From: Populus alba
Taxonomy: Eukaryota > Streptophyta > Magnoliopsida > Malpighiales > Salicaceae
Length of the DNA stretch: 64,000 bases
Assembly: GCF_005239225.2 (NCBI RefSeq)
Contig: NC_133292.1
Coordinates: 4,994,985-5,058,984, forward strand
Reading direction: 5' to 3'
In this document: positions 23,473 through 36,986 of the stretch, one piece after another
Layout of the letters: every line of letters starts with the position of its first letter
Numbering within the stretch: position 1 is the first letter of the stretch
Program-made: the position numbers and the translations under genes
The notes under the pieces: generated by a model
Database searches by the model: none
What the model was told of the DNA's origin: nothing
Seen by the model: the letters and a program-made list of their open reading frames with translations, nothing else

Positions 23473-26400
23473 ATGTCAAAGCAGATTGACTCTGTATTCG
23501 ATGGCGCAGGAGCCAAACCGTATCCTTACTTGTGCTTGTTTTCGTACTGGATTTTGTTTCTGAAATAGACGCGGTTAATTAATGTGATGTGTTTTGAGGC
23601 TATTAATTGCTTCTTCTTCTTCCTTAACGCCACCCGTCCCGTGTTTAGTGGCTTGGAAATATGGTGTGTGGAGAAGCAGCTCCGGTTGGTTCCAGTCCCA
23701 AAATCTCTGCATGGCAAGTTTTATTCTGGGAATTCATATGTAGTTTTGAGTGTAAGTTGTTGCTTCTCACATTTCACTGTTAATATATAAATTCCTTTTT
23801 TTTTTTTTTTGTAATTTAGACAGATAATATTGAGCTTCGTTTCTTGTTTGTGCTGTGCGACAGACGGTTTTGCCAAGAAGCGGCCCGCCTCAGCACGACA
23901 TACATTACTGGCTGGGAAAAGATGCAAATGAGGTCTTTTTTTTTTTAATCTTGCCTTCTTATCTTAGTTAATTAGGATTTAATCGATCTGCATTGATACG
24001 GGAACCACTAAATTTCGAATTGCCAGCTTAGATTATAAAGATCAAATGAATTATGTGAAAATATGCAACCGAATGAATGCATCAAAAAAAGCAATCAATT
24101 GAGCACAAGATCTTTAAACGAAGAAACTTTCCGAGTCAAAACATTTTGTTGACTCAATTTATTGTTGTTACCATACTGTGGCATTTGATCTAGGAGATTG
24201 ATGAAAAATTGTTGAGTTAGCTGACTGCAGGCCTCGTCCATCTTAAATTATTCATAGACACTTGTCTCCCTATCTTCTCTGACTGTAATGGCTTGTAGAG
24301 CGCAAAATTTTACATTTGATAGCTTGCATTAGTAGAGCATGTTCTAAGGTTGCTTAATGGTATTTGCAGGTGGAATCGACCCTAGCATCAGACAAAGCAC
24401 TAGAATTAGATTCAGCTCTAGGGTCTTGTACTGTACAGTATAGGGAAGTTCAGGGCCAAGAAACAGAGAAGTTCCTGTCATACTTTAAGCCATGTGTTAT
24501 ACCCATTGAAGGAGTGTTTTCTTCAGATTCTGGACAGTTAAATGGTGAATCATACAAAATTAGCTTGTTAACATGCAAAGGGGAGCATGTTGTTTCTGTG
24601 AGAGAAGTAAGTCTCGAACAACTCTATAAACTTTTGTGGAAACTGAATTAGCCATCTATGACTTCAGAGATGCTGAAGATTTGTCACTCATTTACTGTTA
24701 AAACCCTCAGTTATTTCAGATAGGTGCATATAGCTATTTTTGATGCCATTGCATGGATTCTTCTAGATGGAGCCTGAAATTGATACTTATAAAAGTGTAG
24801 CTAACATAATTTTAGTCAGCATTTGTTTACACACTTCTTTCTTTGTTGGTTAATTCAGACCAACTTTTACAAGCAGAATGATTATTGATATTGATTTTTT
24901 TTTTAAGATTTATTTATCAATAAATATGCACCTGCATATGTTCTAGTCCTGTTTGGATTTTGGTGAATATGGTTTTAAAGGTGAGCATTCTGAGCAGGTG
25001 CCTTTTTCTCGGTCATCCTTGAACCACAATGATGTATTCATACTTGACACTGCATCCAAAATTTTCCTCTTTAGTGGGTGCAACTCTAGCACTCAAGAAA
25101 GGGCTAAAGCTTTGGAGGTTGTTCAGTATATCAAGGAGAACAAGCATGGTGGAACCTGTGAAGTGGCCACTGTAGGTCAGACTCCTTTACCCCCCTCTTT
25201 CTCTTTCTATCTAAAGAAAAAAAGAATTTGCAATTAATTATTCTGGTGCTGCAGAGGATGGGAAACTTGTTGGCGATCCTGAAGTTGGTGAGTTTTGGAG
25301 TTTTTTTGGTGGATATGCTCCTATTCCTAGGGATTCACCTTGTGTTGAGAAACAATCTGATTCTCCATTCTCACAATTGTTCTGGTGAGTTTTTTCTTCA
25401 TCTACAGGCATTCTCACTGTTTTGGACACATGGTCACTCTGCATATTGCCAAGTCTAGGTTGCCATTCAAGAGCTCGTCTAGTTTGGCTAGGATTAGGAT
25501 TGGTAACATTCAACTATTGAAGTCATCTTGTATTTGGCCACCAAAAGGATACTGTATTGTGTTCTTACAAATGCAAATAATTATGCTTTGTCCTTAGCTT
25601 GCCTAATTTCATAGGCGATTCACTTTTTTTGGATTTTGGATGTAGTTTTGTGTGCATGTCAGTATGTGCCTGCATGCTTTGTATGTTTTTGCTGTTTCCC
25701 TAAAATTTTCCTTTCATTGAAATAACACCTCTTGCTTCTTTTTCTGAAAATACTTAAGATTCCTTATTAACAGGATAACAGCACAGGCTAAGCTGTGTCC
25801 TTGTGAAGGTAGTTCGTTGAACAAAGAAATGCTAGAGACAAACAAGTGCTATATGCTTGATTGTGGTGCTGAGATTTTTGTATGGATGGGAAGAAATACC
25901 TCAATTACAGAAAGGAAGAAATCAATTTCAGTTACCGAGGTAAAAAAATGACCACCCTTTCAAATTTTCTTCTCATGCTAGCCCATAGGGATTCTTATGA
26001 GCATTATTCTTACCTTTTTTACTGGCTACTCCTTTGCAGGATCTACTGAGAAATCAGGGAAGGTCAATGGCAACCCATTTAACTTTTCTAACTGAAGGAT
26101 TAGAGACTTCCATATTTAGGTCGCATTTTAATAATTGGCCTCAAGTGGTGGAGCCAAAGTTGTATGAAGAAGGTCGTGGAAAAGTAGCAGGTTTGTTACC
26201 TGTGCAGATAAATTATAGGAAAGATTAGAAAGGGTGATAGCAGAATGGGTGGTTTTACTAATTTAGTTGCTTTAATGCTAACTATTTAGTTCACCTTTTT
26301 TTTTCCAGCAATATTTAAGCAACAGGGCTATGATGTGAAGGAACTGCCTGATGAAGAAGACTGCCAGCCATATATAAATTGCCGAGGAAAACTAAAGGTA

Positions 26401-29400
26401 GTTTGTCAAATGTTTTTTTTATTTTTTTGAGTTTTGATCACAGTCAAATATTATCCTAGGTTCCTGTTTGATGCAACGTTAATAATTCAGGTTTGGCGGA
26501 TAAATGGTGATCAGCTGACCCTTATTCCTGATCCAGAGCAGACAAAGCTCTTCAGTGGAGATTGCTACATTGTTCAGTATACATATCCTGGCAATGGGAG
26601 GGATGAATATTTGTTTTATGCATGGCTTGGTCGTGACAGTGTACCGGTAAGTGTAAAAAATTATGATAGACTTCAAAGACAGGGATCAACCATAGGAATA
26701 ATATTTTGACTGGTATCTGCACATGTTACCAAAACTGCTCACACATGATAGTGGAACTTGGGGCAAGATTTAGGTGGAAATTCTTTTGTTCTTATAAGAT
26801 CATGTATGATTTACTATATATTTGTATATTTTGAAATAAAAAAGCTTTTATATTTCTAAAAGTTTTGACTGGTGGGTTGTGAGGTCGTAAGGGTAGAGTG
26901 GAAAAAGATGAGAGGAAAAGAATCAGTATTTTTGTTTTTCATTTGAAATAATCTTTCTTCAAATTAAAATTAAAAAAAAGGAAAATGAAAACTGAAGTTT
27001 TCTTTTCATTGCACATTGTTTCTACTTGAGTTACAAACAAGTCATATTTACCTGGAAACGCAAAAACATTTGGTATTGGAATTTTATGCTTGTTGTCCTT
27101 CTGAAACAGTTAATGGTTTTCCTTTTTCTTTGAACTTTCTAATTTAATGTTATAAAATCAATTTAAAGTGAAAAGACCCCCTTAAAAACTTATAATCATG
27201 GTGTCTATCAGATGCGCTAACAATCCTTTACTGTTTGCAGGATGATAGAGCGGATGCTATCTCCCACATGAATGCTATAGCAGACTCAAGCAAAAGGGAT
27301 CCAGTTTTGGTTTGGTCTTTTTTCTCTCATTTATATGCATTATATTGGAAACCTTCAATCCAGTTATTCAAGAAACTGATTTACTACTGACTGAACTAAT
27401 ATTCTGTATTTAGGTTCAAGTTATTCAAGACAAGGAGCCACTTCTATTTTTCTCAATTTTTCAGACAGTAATTATATTCAAGGTCTGTACGTAGTAAACT
27501 TTTATGCTCTTTCTTTTTATTTTCCTTTTCTGTCATCTGTATTTTGCCCTTCATTTCCCAAGTTAATGTACTGTTAAACATGCCCGGTGCTTTTTTTTTT
27601 TTTCTTACTTTTTTTGTCATTTCCTTCAGGGAGGTTTAAGTAAACGGTACAAGAACTTGATTGCGGAGAAAGGAATTTTGGATGAAACTTATGATGAACA
27701 AAAGACTGCACTTTTTCGAGTTCAAGGGATCAGTCCAGAGAACATGCAAGCCATCCAAGTTGACCAGGTAAGTTAGCTCAGTGGAATCTACACAATTATT
27801 GTCACTCTTGCTCTCTTAGAGTTGTCTTGCAGGACATTCTTTTGCACAATAATAATCCTTGTGATTGTAATGCTACAAAATCACTGTGTAAATGCAAGTG
27901 TCAACTCTTGACACCAAAACCATGTAATTGTCTCCATCAAGGCTGTCAAAAATGTATTTTTGATATGGCACGGAAAATGCAAAATAAACTCGGATCGTAA
28001 GAACGGATCGTAAAATCATAAGGAAATTTTTTTCATATAGAGTTCAAGCACCTTAAAATGCACGGTTCAAATAAAAATTCATGTATAGTTCAAATACCTT
28101 AAGATACATGATTCAAATATAAATTCATACATAATTTAAGCAACTTTTCATTAGCTAATAATTAACAAATTTAAAACATACAATCTTTTGGTGTGGAAGC
28201 AATTCAAGAACCAACTCAAATCAATCCCATAATCAATCCAAACATTTGGGTTATGGAAGCATGCATAAAGAACTCACAAAACTAAAGCAATAAGGCTCAA
28301 ATTAGTTCATCCAAATATTTTATGCCTAAATGGTATAATTGGGCATAAAATATGCACATCAGGAGTACAATATGCAGTTCTGAAGATAGGAAAGAGTATA
28401 GAAGATCTACCCAAGTGTGCCAAGCACCCTTGTCTGCTTAGGGTCATAGCCAGTTTTCCATCTTGCAAGGCCAAAATCTCCAAGCTGTGTAGATAAAATC
28501 ATTTCATTAACTACCCCAAGCCGAACCTTTGACTCCAGCTATAAACTGTATTTCAAATCAATAAAACAAACTCAAAGATATCTATCATCAATGCATTTAT
28601 CATACATCCCCACCACCTCCTTCTGAGTTAATATCTTAAAATAGTGCATATAAAATCTCATAATTTTGTAAAAAATAACATAGTACATACACACTTGGCC
28701 TTCTCCAGCATAGTTATGTTGAGGAACCTGAAAAAAATATCAGCTTTCCATTGACAGGACACACAAGTTTGTCCAATTTGAAATGGATTAAGGTTATGGA
28801 ACATATATTACTAGTTAATTTAAGCATTGACAGGATCACATGTCACTCCACATGCAAGACTGCAACCAATGAAACACTGAGAAAAGCTATAGTGCAGTGA
28901 AGTAACAGCCAGGAGTGCTGGCAAAATTAGACATAAAATCTACCAATACCACTGTCATTGACAAACGGATAAGTTCCTTTTGTATTCACCCTAAATTAAC
29001 ATTTTGCAACCCTTTAGCAGTTCCAATGGCAACAGCAAGTATTTGGTGCCACTCAAGCATATTTTCAGTTTTATCTATAAAAACGATACAAGTAGTAAGT
29101 TCATGCTTAGATCAGTATGGTGAAGAAGAAAAGTCATTTGAAGAACTAATAAAGATTGAAATGAATGATTTTGGGCTTCTAGGATCATTAATGACTCACC
29201 AAATAAATGCCAATATAAGGACTTGTTGCAAATATACTCGTAAACCAAAATGTTAAGGTTCTCCTTACAGCAAAAACCCAATAGCATTAAAATGTTCTTG
29301 TGATGTGCGAAATTTAACACATATACCTCAGATTGAAATTCTGTAAATCCTTGAGTGCTTGCTTCTTTGCATACCTTTGCTGCAATTAGCTGCCCATCTT

Positions 29401-32400
29401 GTCGTTTATCTTTATAAACATGCCATAACCTCCTTCTCCTAGCAAGTTATCCTTCGAAAAATCATCTTTTGCCAACTGAATCTCATGGAATCCTTGATAT
29501 ACAGTTCAGTCCTTGCTCCACAGCCAGAACAAAGAATCGCCTTGATGGGTTTTGAGAGAAAAAAAGAGAGTGGAAGGCGTTGCTGGTGTTAGTCTGCTAC
29601 TGCTAGGGTTAAGATTTGAGAATCAAAGAATGAGAGATTTGGGGAATCAAAGAATGAGAGATTTGGGGAATGGGGAAAGGGGTCAGGGGGTGGGTGGAGA
29701 GTGGAGAGTGGAGTGTCGGGCGGGGGACTCATGGGGAAAGGGTCAGCAGGTTTTTAATTTTAATATGAAATCGTGAAATCGGTTTGGTTTTACTGATTTT
29801 AACGAGTTAGACCGGTTTTGAGTGAGTTTGACCAGGTTTGACTAATCTTACTGGTTTTCGAGTTTTTAACCTGATATTACACGTTTTATATGTTTTGATC
29901 GTAAAATCGTACGAGTCACACCAATAATATTGGTCTCCATCACACCAATAATATTTTTAACACAGATATGAACAGTTGTGTGCGTATATTGATCATGCCA
30001 TAAATCTTTTCAATACACAAAAGTATGCTCTGTTTTAATTCCATGGTTTTAATTCCATTATGTGGTTTGTAGGATGGAATCAATGAATAACATAATATGC
30101 CAAAACAGATAGTGTTTGTATTTGCTTCTTAAATGCTGTTGCAATTTGATTGTTAATTGATTATGAGCTGTGCAACTCATGCAGGTTTCAAATTCCTTGA
30201 ACTCTTCGTATTGTTACATCTTGCAAACTGGAACATCCATCTTCACATGGATAGGGAATCTCTCTTCTACTGTAGACCATGCTCTTCTTGACAGAATGCT
30301 GGAATTGATTAATGTATGTACTCTGTTGAAGCCATCACTAGGTGGCCATATGTTAATGGTTATATGCTTATGCTTTGGGTTTGTCGACTCTTCATTGCAT
30401 TTGGTTTAGCTTTTAGGGGGATAAGTGGGAAAATTTGGTGTTAATTTCTAAACGGTTTTAGATTTTACAGTAAAGTTCTTTGATTTCACGGTAAAAGTTT
30501 AGCATTTGTAATTAAATATATTAGGTTTTATTCCAAGGTTTAGTATGTTACAGTAAAAGCTGGACATTAAGTCAAGAGTAGCTTGCAAGCCTTGCATCCC
30601 AGCTAAAATGTCATGTTAGTGCTTGCTTCTCCTAAAAACACACATACATCAGAAGAAATTTTTACAAAATTTCCCTTCTGTTACACCTGCTTTCCCTTCA
30701 ATTTTAAAACCAAACACATTGTAAATCTTCTCTATCCCTCTTATTTTCCCTCTGATTGATGACTGAGCTCATAGTTATTTGAATTGAATTCTCTTCTTAA
30801 CTTTCCAAAAGAGTAAAGAGAATTATAATTTATCTGGTCATTTGCAGCCAACATGGCAACCTATATCAGTGCGGGAAGGGAGTGAACCTGATATTTTTTG
30901 GAATGCCCTTGGTGGAAAAACTGAGTATCCAAGGCAAAAGGAGCTAAAACAACATGTTGAAGATCCACATCTATTTACGCTTACATGCGTTGATGGTATG
31001 CAAAATACACTTTCAAATTTCATTCATTCTAGAGATGATGTGCTCTGCCTTGGTTCTGAATTATTACAGGTGTTAATTGCTGTCAAATTTTTTCTGATGG
31101 TGGGTATTGGATCTTATGCTGCTTGGTTGAATTTTGTTGCAGGCGATTTCAAGGTATAATTAAATGTGGTTTCACAGGCACATATGCAATTAGAAGTTGG
31201 TGGATCTTTATGATATATTATATAAGCTTTGTATACAATGGTTTTGAATGCCTGATTCAAGCATTGTTGTTCGTAAATTAGAAGCTTCAGATACAAATAG
31301 AAGTCACGTGGAGTCTGCCTTAGTAAATTCAAGTAGTTTGCAAATTCCCTCCACAAATTTTAAGTTCCAAGGCCAATAGCTGGGTCATGATTTTGGTACA
31401 TTTTGGTGATTATAAACATGTCAACTACTTTAGCAAATTACTCCTGTATGGTACATTTAGGGGATGATTCTTATTTTTATCTGTCACTGCAAAAATTGTG
31501 TTAAGCACGTTCCCTTTATTTCAGGTGAAAGAGATATACAACTTTGCACAGGATGATTTAACCACTGAAGATGTGTTAATACTTGACTGCCACGAGGAAA
31601 TACATGTCTGGATTGGAAGCCATTCAAACATCAAATCAAAGCAGCAAGCCATCTTGCTTGGCATGGTAACTTATTTGTTTTAACTTGTTTCAAGTTATTT
31701 TCTTGGACACAAGTATCTTTATTTAACAGTATGAGTTGCTCATTTTCTGAATCACTTTATGAAACATGGACCTTAACACTTCCATTCAACTATTCGAATG
31801 ATGTGCGAGAAAATCTGATGGTTCATAAGGCATGAATTGTTTTAAGGTTCCAGTTATTGTTTAATGGTCTCATTTGTGATGGCTTTTTATATACCACTTA
31901 TAGTCCAATACATGACATTGATTCAAGTGCATTGATTAGCTAAGAATATACTTGAGGTTCTTCAGTTTTCACCTCTATCTGCATCTGTGTGTGTATTTCT
32001 TCTCATAGTTTCACTTGAAACTAGCAGAAATTCCTTCAGGCAGACCCGCTGGTTGAAGGACTATCTTCCGAGACTCCTATTTATGTCATTACAGAGGGGC
32101 GGGAGCCACTTTTCTTCACTCGCTTCTTTGAGTGGGATTCATCAAAGGCAAATGTAAGTGGATCTAAATGTGGCATATGTTGCAGATGACAACTAAATGC
32201 GTGGATAATTCCTGATGTTCTAGCAAATACAATTTTCCTAACATTAATGGTGTTATATGGGAAGTATCATAACTCGAAAATGGTAGTATAAATTGTCTTC
32301 TGCAGTTAAGGTGATGCATTTGTGTATTGGGGGAGTGGTGGGGATTCAATAAATCACTGTCAAAACTGCAGCCAATAAACATTCTCCATAAACAAAGAAA

Positions 32401-34304
32401 CATACACCCCCAGTTTCTTCCCAGTCTTTTTTTTTATTACTTTATGACTAGACATGCTCACATTTTGAAGTACATGGTGAACTTCAAGGAAACTAGAAGA
32501 TAGCGATGAAATTTCCTTGTGATGTATTCATAATGAACTTTAGTTAACGATTTTAACATGGTTGTGGACCTTGTAGATGCATGGAAACTCCTTTGAACGA
32601 AGGCTTGCTATTCTAAAAGGAAAGAAGCAAAATCTTGAAGTAAGTGTGGTATCTTACTTTGCAATACTTGTCTTGTGCATTTGGATGGGTGCATTTCCTG
32701 GCTCTGAAAGCTCTAGTAAAATGCTGAAGTAGCCAAAGAATGTCACTGGCCCAAATATTCCTTTATCAGTATTACCAATGAGCATTGCTCAATAATTTTT
32801 CAGTGGAATGTATAGCCTAAGAATTTCAATGTGGATTGATATGGCATGCATTTAACTGATTCTTGCTTGAGGCTCAATCCGGCCATACTGTTTTATCCCA
32901 ATGTAATCTCATTCCATCTCATGTGGCATGCATTATTATTAGCTTGAGATGATGAAGGCAATGTTGATGATGTTGTGGAAAAAGATGGTGAAGTTTTTAA
33001 CCTTGCATTTATAGATATCAGATTTGTTTTTGCACATTAGGTTCTGGACAACATTTGGCCTCTTTGATTGTGATATAAGGTTGAATTTATTCATGCTTCA
33101 TTTTATTTGTTGTGCAGGTTCATACAAGTAAATCATGGAAAGCATCCTCCAAGGAGACAACTCCAGATAGTTTGAGAAGCAAGTCTGTAAGTTCAAATGG
33201 GAGAAATAGTACATCTCCAGTATCCAGTGCTTCAGTCACGCACTTTAATTCTCCAACCAACTACCAAATCTCCACCCCAGCTCCAACAGCAAGAAAGCTC
33301 TTTCCTGGGTCCCCCTTTCATGACAGTGCTGGTAATAAAGAATCATTCAATTTGTTAATATGGAATGCAGCGAACAAAATTTTTAGCCCCCCCCCCCCCC
33401 CCCTGATGTTATGTAATAACAGTGAAACCTTGGCATGCACAATTGTAGTCATTGGAACAAATAACTATCAATATAGGATAATTGCTAATTGAATGCATAT
33501 CAGATTGAATAGATTATGCCACCAAATGTTTATGACAGAATGGAAATTTGACATGATTAACATACAAAATTTTGTGGATTTTGACCTGTTCATCCTATTG
33601 CATGACCTGTTGGAAGAATGACGAACTAAAGTATGAATGAAACAAGGAGAAGGATACAATCCTGCTGGATGCTGGCTTTTTACTCTTGCAAACTTGATGA
33701 CATGTTCTGATTGAAATTTTTATTAAAACTTCATTGTTGGTCATTTCAGGTTCTCCAAAAGCAGAGGCAGAATCCCCTTCTCAGGCTGCAGTTTTAGCTC
33801 AGGTTGATGGCAATGATGCTAGTGAGAACTCAGTGATCTATCCTTATGAGCGATTGAAAGTGAATTCAAGTGATCCAGTAACGGACATAGATGTAACCAA
33901 AAGAGAGGTAGCCATTTTGTTTTCATCTAAACCTTCTCCATTTATCGTTTCAGCACACCATTTGACTATAAAACTAGCTGCTACAATTTTAATTCATTTC
34001 AGGGACACTTTGGCTATATTGAGAATGCCGTGTAAAAATTTTGAAGAATTTTTTTTTCAATGATAATGCCAAATTAAGATTTTGAGTGGCTGTTTTTTAG
34101 GATTTGATTCTGCTGTGTTTGCCATTGCATTGCTGTGGTGCAATTGAATATCAGTTCTATTCAGCAGCTAATTTGATTTTCTGAATTTAGGTATACTTAT
34201 GCGATGATGAGTTTCGAGAGAAGTTTGGAATGCGGAGAAAAGCATTTTATGAGCTTCCAAAATGGAGACAGAACAAGCTGAAGATATCTCTTCATCTTTT
34301 TTAA
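23473..34304 (+). CDS. VLN1: Villin (gelsolin superfamily actin-binding protein), VLN1-like
   Basis: Twenty-two exons join in frame to 901 aa: 23473-23519, 23649-23751, 23864-23932, 24370-24606, 24998-25175, 25255-25384, 25774-25939, 26040-26190, 26309-26397, 26491-26646, 27241-27309, 27414-27482, 27630-27767, 30185-30313, 30848-30995, 31143-31153, 31525-31665, 32028-32153, 32577-32639, 33118-33331, 33750-33907 and 34191-34304. Villins bind, bundle, cap or sever actin filaments in the cytosol; Arabidopsis VLN1 is a calcium-independent bundler. Six gelsolin repeats are recognisable, with markers such as [10 protein letters not shown] (repeat 1), [15 protein letters not shown] (repeat 2), [16 protein letters not shown] (repeat 3) and [15 protein letters not shown] (repeat 6). 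A Ser/Pro-rich linker and a C-terminal headpiece ending [15 protein letters not shown] follow; the basic KWRQNKLK is the actin-binding surface. The start is fixed by [13 protein letters not shown]. Intron 13 holds a 2-kb insertion and exon 16 is only 11 nt. Confidence 0.96.
28400..29530 (-). pseudogene. Receptor-like cytoplasmic kinase gene fragments
   Basis: Minus-strand pieces resemble the kinase subfamily of At3g13690 (kinases with a USP-like N-terminus). Near 29490-29200 there is the glycine loop region and [17 protein letters not shown], then [25 protein letters not shown] intron of 125 bp (29199-29075) follows; splicing would give [14 protein letters not shown] and then VAIGTAKGL near 28990. 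A separate piece near 28490-28400 holds the DFG segment as [20 protein letters not shown]. The catalytic HRD segment and everything after LGTLG are missing, and frameshifts and stops lie in the first part. Retained introns show a DNA-level copy, not a processed mRNA. It is non-functional as a kinase. Confidence 0.8.
29625..29675. repeat. Short tandem repeat, 24-25 bp unit
   Basis: AATCAAAGAATGAGAGATTT occurs twice, followed by GGGGAAT, inside the intron-13 insertion. Confidence 0.75.
33387..33403 (+). repeat. C17 homopolymer in villin intron 20
   Basis: Seventeen cytosines lie 55 bases past the donor of exon 20. The length is probably variable or uncertain in the assembly. Confidence 0.95.
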
Positions 34305-36799
34305 GGGAGATCAGAGGTACAGAAATATCATCTTTCCATCTTAGAAAGGTGAAATCTTTTCTTCTTACTAGCAGGTTTTGGACATTGATGGGGCATCTAG
34401 GGTTTCTTGAATCTGCTATATTGACTACTATCCATCTTCAGAGCATAATCATTATGCATGGAGAAATGTTATATATTAAAAAGATCCTCCAAGGTACCTG
34501 TTCTAAGTCATGTTTTCTTTTCTTGTCGTTGAAACCGATTTTTAGTTAGTTGCTTGAATCAACTTGCTGAAGTAGAGCTGGCATAAAGTGCCTTGGTCAA
34601 CAATTCTAATCGACGTGTCTTCTTATGAAATAATTATTAGTAATGTACTAGATGATCGATGTTTGATATCTTGCGGGACAGCAAATTTTTTTAGTATAAA
34701 AAACACTACAAAGGTTATGAAGAACTTTTTGATAATGCTATTAATCTCAACTTGGAGGTTTAAATTAAATAATATAAAAATTGTATTAATATGATTTAAT
34801 GATGATTTGATAGGTTTAAAGATAATTTATTTATCCAATAAAAAAATAGTTTCTTTTAAAAAAATCAAAATAATTGTTTAAAAAAAATCCAAATTTCGTG
34901 GCATAGCTTCCTAAACTTGCGATTTAGTTCATGAATGTTATTAAGTTTAATTTTTAATTTTTATTTAATTATATAATAATGATAATAAATTGCACATTTG
35001 AACCTTTACAGCAAAGCCCAGGCTCATCCACCAAGTCATCTATTCCTCTTCTTTTTAAAAAAAAGTTATGCATGCACTTACCTTCTAGCCACCAAAGAGA
35101 CGGTTGAGGGCTGGGGTGTTTTGGTATGAAAATTCATTTTACTTATTTTGATCTCAAAAAACATAATAAACATTCTTAGCATCTAAATGAATTGTTCTCC
35201 TGAGTCAAAATTTCTTTAAATAGCTTTAAAAACACAATTAAATTAGAAAAAATTCTCTCGACCCTGGTTTGTATTTTCAAGTTAGTTGATGGTTTAAAAA
35301 CTTCTTCGTGGAACTATTCAAACTTGTTGATATTATAATTAATTTTTTCATCATCAAAATATGGTAAATCAATAGCTTTCTAGCTTCTTCACTATAATTT
35401 CACCATAATCAGGTAAGTTTTTCACTTCTCTAAAACTTTAGGGATCGAAAATAAATAAAATGAATTTTTGAATTAAAAAATAAAATTATAAACTACGTTG
35501 ATAAAAAAGAAAAAAAAAATAGGTGGACTAAAAATACTTTCTAGTGCATATTTGAGATTCGCCATGAGATCTCTCTTTGTTTAACACTACAATCCTTTTA
35601 GTTGAATTTGTCTTTCTTGAATAATTTTTTAACAAATTAATCATCAAATTGGTTATAAAAGGCTTCAATAAAAAGAAGTTTGTGGACTAAAGTTGGAAAA
35701 AAAAAAATAATTAGATTGCTATAGTGAAATGTCTAAATATTTTGATATATATATTGTAATTTTTAGTATACATATGTAAATAAATTAAACTATCACATAA
35801 TATCAGACCTGATGTTTATGATTTTTGTTTTTTTGTTTTTAATCACATAAAAAAATGGGTATGTTTTAATAGAATATTTTAATATGGATATATCATGTAA
35901 CAGTAATAGAATATTTTTTTAATAGAAACAATAATTTAGTTAAAAAAAACTCGTGTTTATTAAAATATATGAGATATATTAATAAGAAAAATTATTTTAA
36001 TGAAAAAAAATCAAAACAACCGGATTCTTCGATGGTTTAATAACAATACCTAGATAATAAAATTTTAATATTGCCAAATGGTTGATGTAAGGCGTAGCCG
36101 GCTGAAACTCTCAAGACTGATCGAGGGGTTGTTGGTTGACTAACTATAATTTATAAATACTTCTGCTCATCAAGTTCATGATTGTTTTCTAATGGATAAT
36201 TGGATTAGGGCACGAGGACAGGACTAACCGATGCCTGCCTCGAGAGCGAGCAGGCAAAGCAATCACTTGAGCGCTAAGCTCGGAATAATATTCTTGTCAC
36301 GAACGCATCATGGAGCAATTACTTGAGGGCTAAGCTGAGCAATATGTGAATAAACTGCAATTCTTGCATTTCCATTGCTTTTTACCAGTGCAGCAAGCTT
36401 GATCTTTACAAGAAGCAAGGATCATGACGCCCCGACTTGTAAATCAAACGTTCAGACCTTGAGAACTATTCGCAGCAAACAAAATCAATTTGTTTATTTC
36501 CCATGAATTATTAAAAAAAATGACGATATAAATGTTTTTACTTCAATTATTGAAATATGAAACCACCCTTTCATGATTTGAATACAATACCTGCCTCTCC
36601 ACCTTCCCCAAAAAATCCTGTGGTATCCCTACCTCTACGATCTTCTATCTCTATCGCAGCGTCACGTCGCGGAAAGAAAGTAGAGAGGGCTAGGCTTTAT
36701 TATCGTCGTCATGAGTTTAAATTTAGAAAAGCCGGCACCACATAAACACCCACTTTACTTCAATTTAAGTTAATTAAATCCCGCCTGCCTGATAATAAT
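34305..36799. other. Intergenic between villin and phospholipase C
   Basis: It holds the villin 3' UTR and then AT-rich DNA without genes. A short duplicated segment sits at 36260-36350 (CACTTGAGCGCTAAGCT against TACTTGAGGGCTAAGCT). A 62-codon ATG frame at 36557-36745 lies in the phospholipase promoter or 5' region; it is unlike any family I know and is probably chance. Confidence 0.55.
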
Positions 36800-36807
36800 T
36801 ATAAATA
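36800..36807 (+). promoter_or_regulatory. TATA box of the phospholipase C gene
   Basis: TATAAATA lies 187 bases before the ATG at 36987. Transcription would begin around 36830, giving a 5' UTR of about 155 bases. Confidence 0.5.
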
Positions 36808-36986
36808 AAAGTCAAGTCAGGCATTTAATACTCTTTCTTACAAGATACATCCCCTCCTTGCTTCCACATTTATTTATAAATAAATCTATAGCACTCTACC
36901 TGCCTGTTGTCGGCTACTCCATTAATATACCACCCTTTCCCTTCCCAAACGAATCACTGCAAATTCCCAGTTCTCGGTCACCGGAA

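Larger units (their letters stand above)
27940..29932 (-). mobile_element. Candidate gene-capturing transposon in villin intron 13
   Basis: A 1,993-bp segment is flanked by GTCTCCATCA on both sides (27930-27939 and 29933-29942), a 10-bp repeat of the size left by Mutator-like elements. The ends have no obvious terminal inverted repeats, so a non-TIR Mutator-like element or another class is possible. Near each end GATCGTAAAATC occurs in direct orientation (near 28004 and 29897). The interior carries pieces of a receptor-like kinase gene on the minus strand. The villin exons on both sides are intact, so the insertion can be spliced out with the intron. Confidence 0.5.

Noticed and set aside
23463..23489. 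Upstream ATG as the villin start
   Set aside because: It is out of frame and stops after nine codons; the ATG at 23473 gives the conserved villin N-terminus.
36557..36745. 62-codon ATG frame before the phospholipase gene
   Set aside because: There is no homology, no splice or TATA context, and it lies upstream of the likely transcription start.
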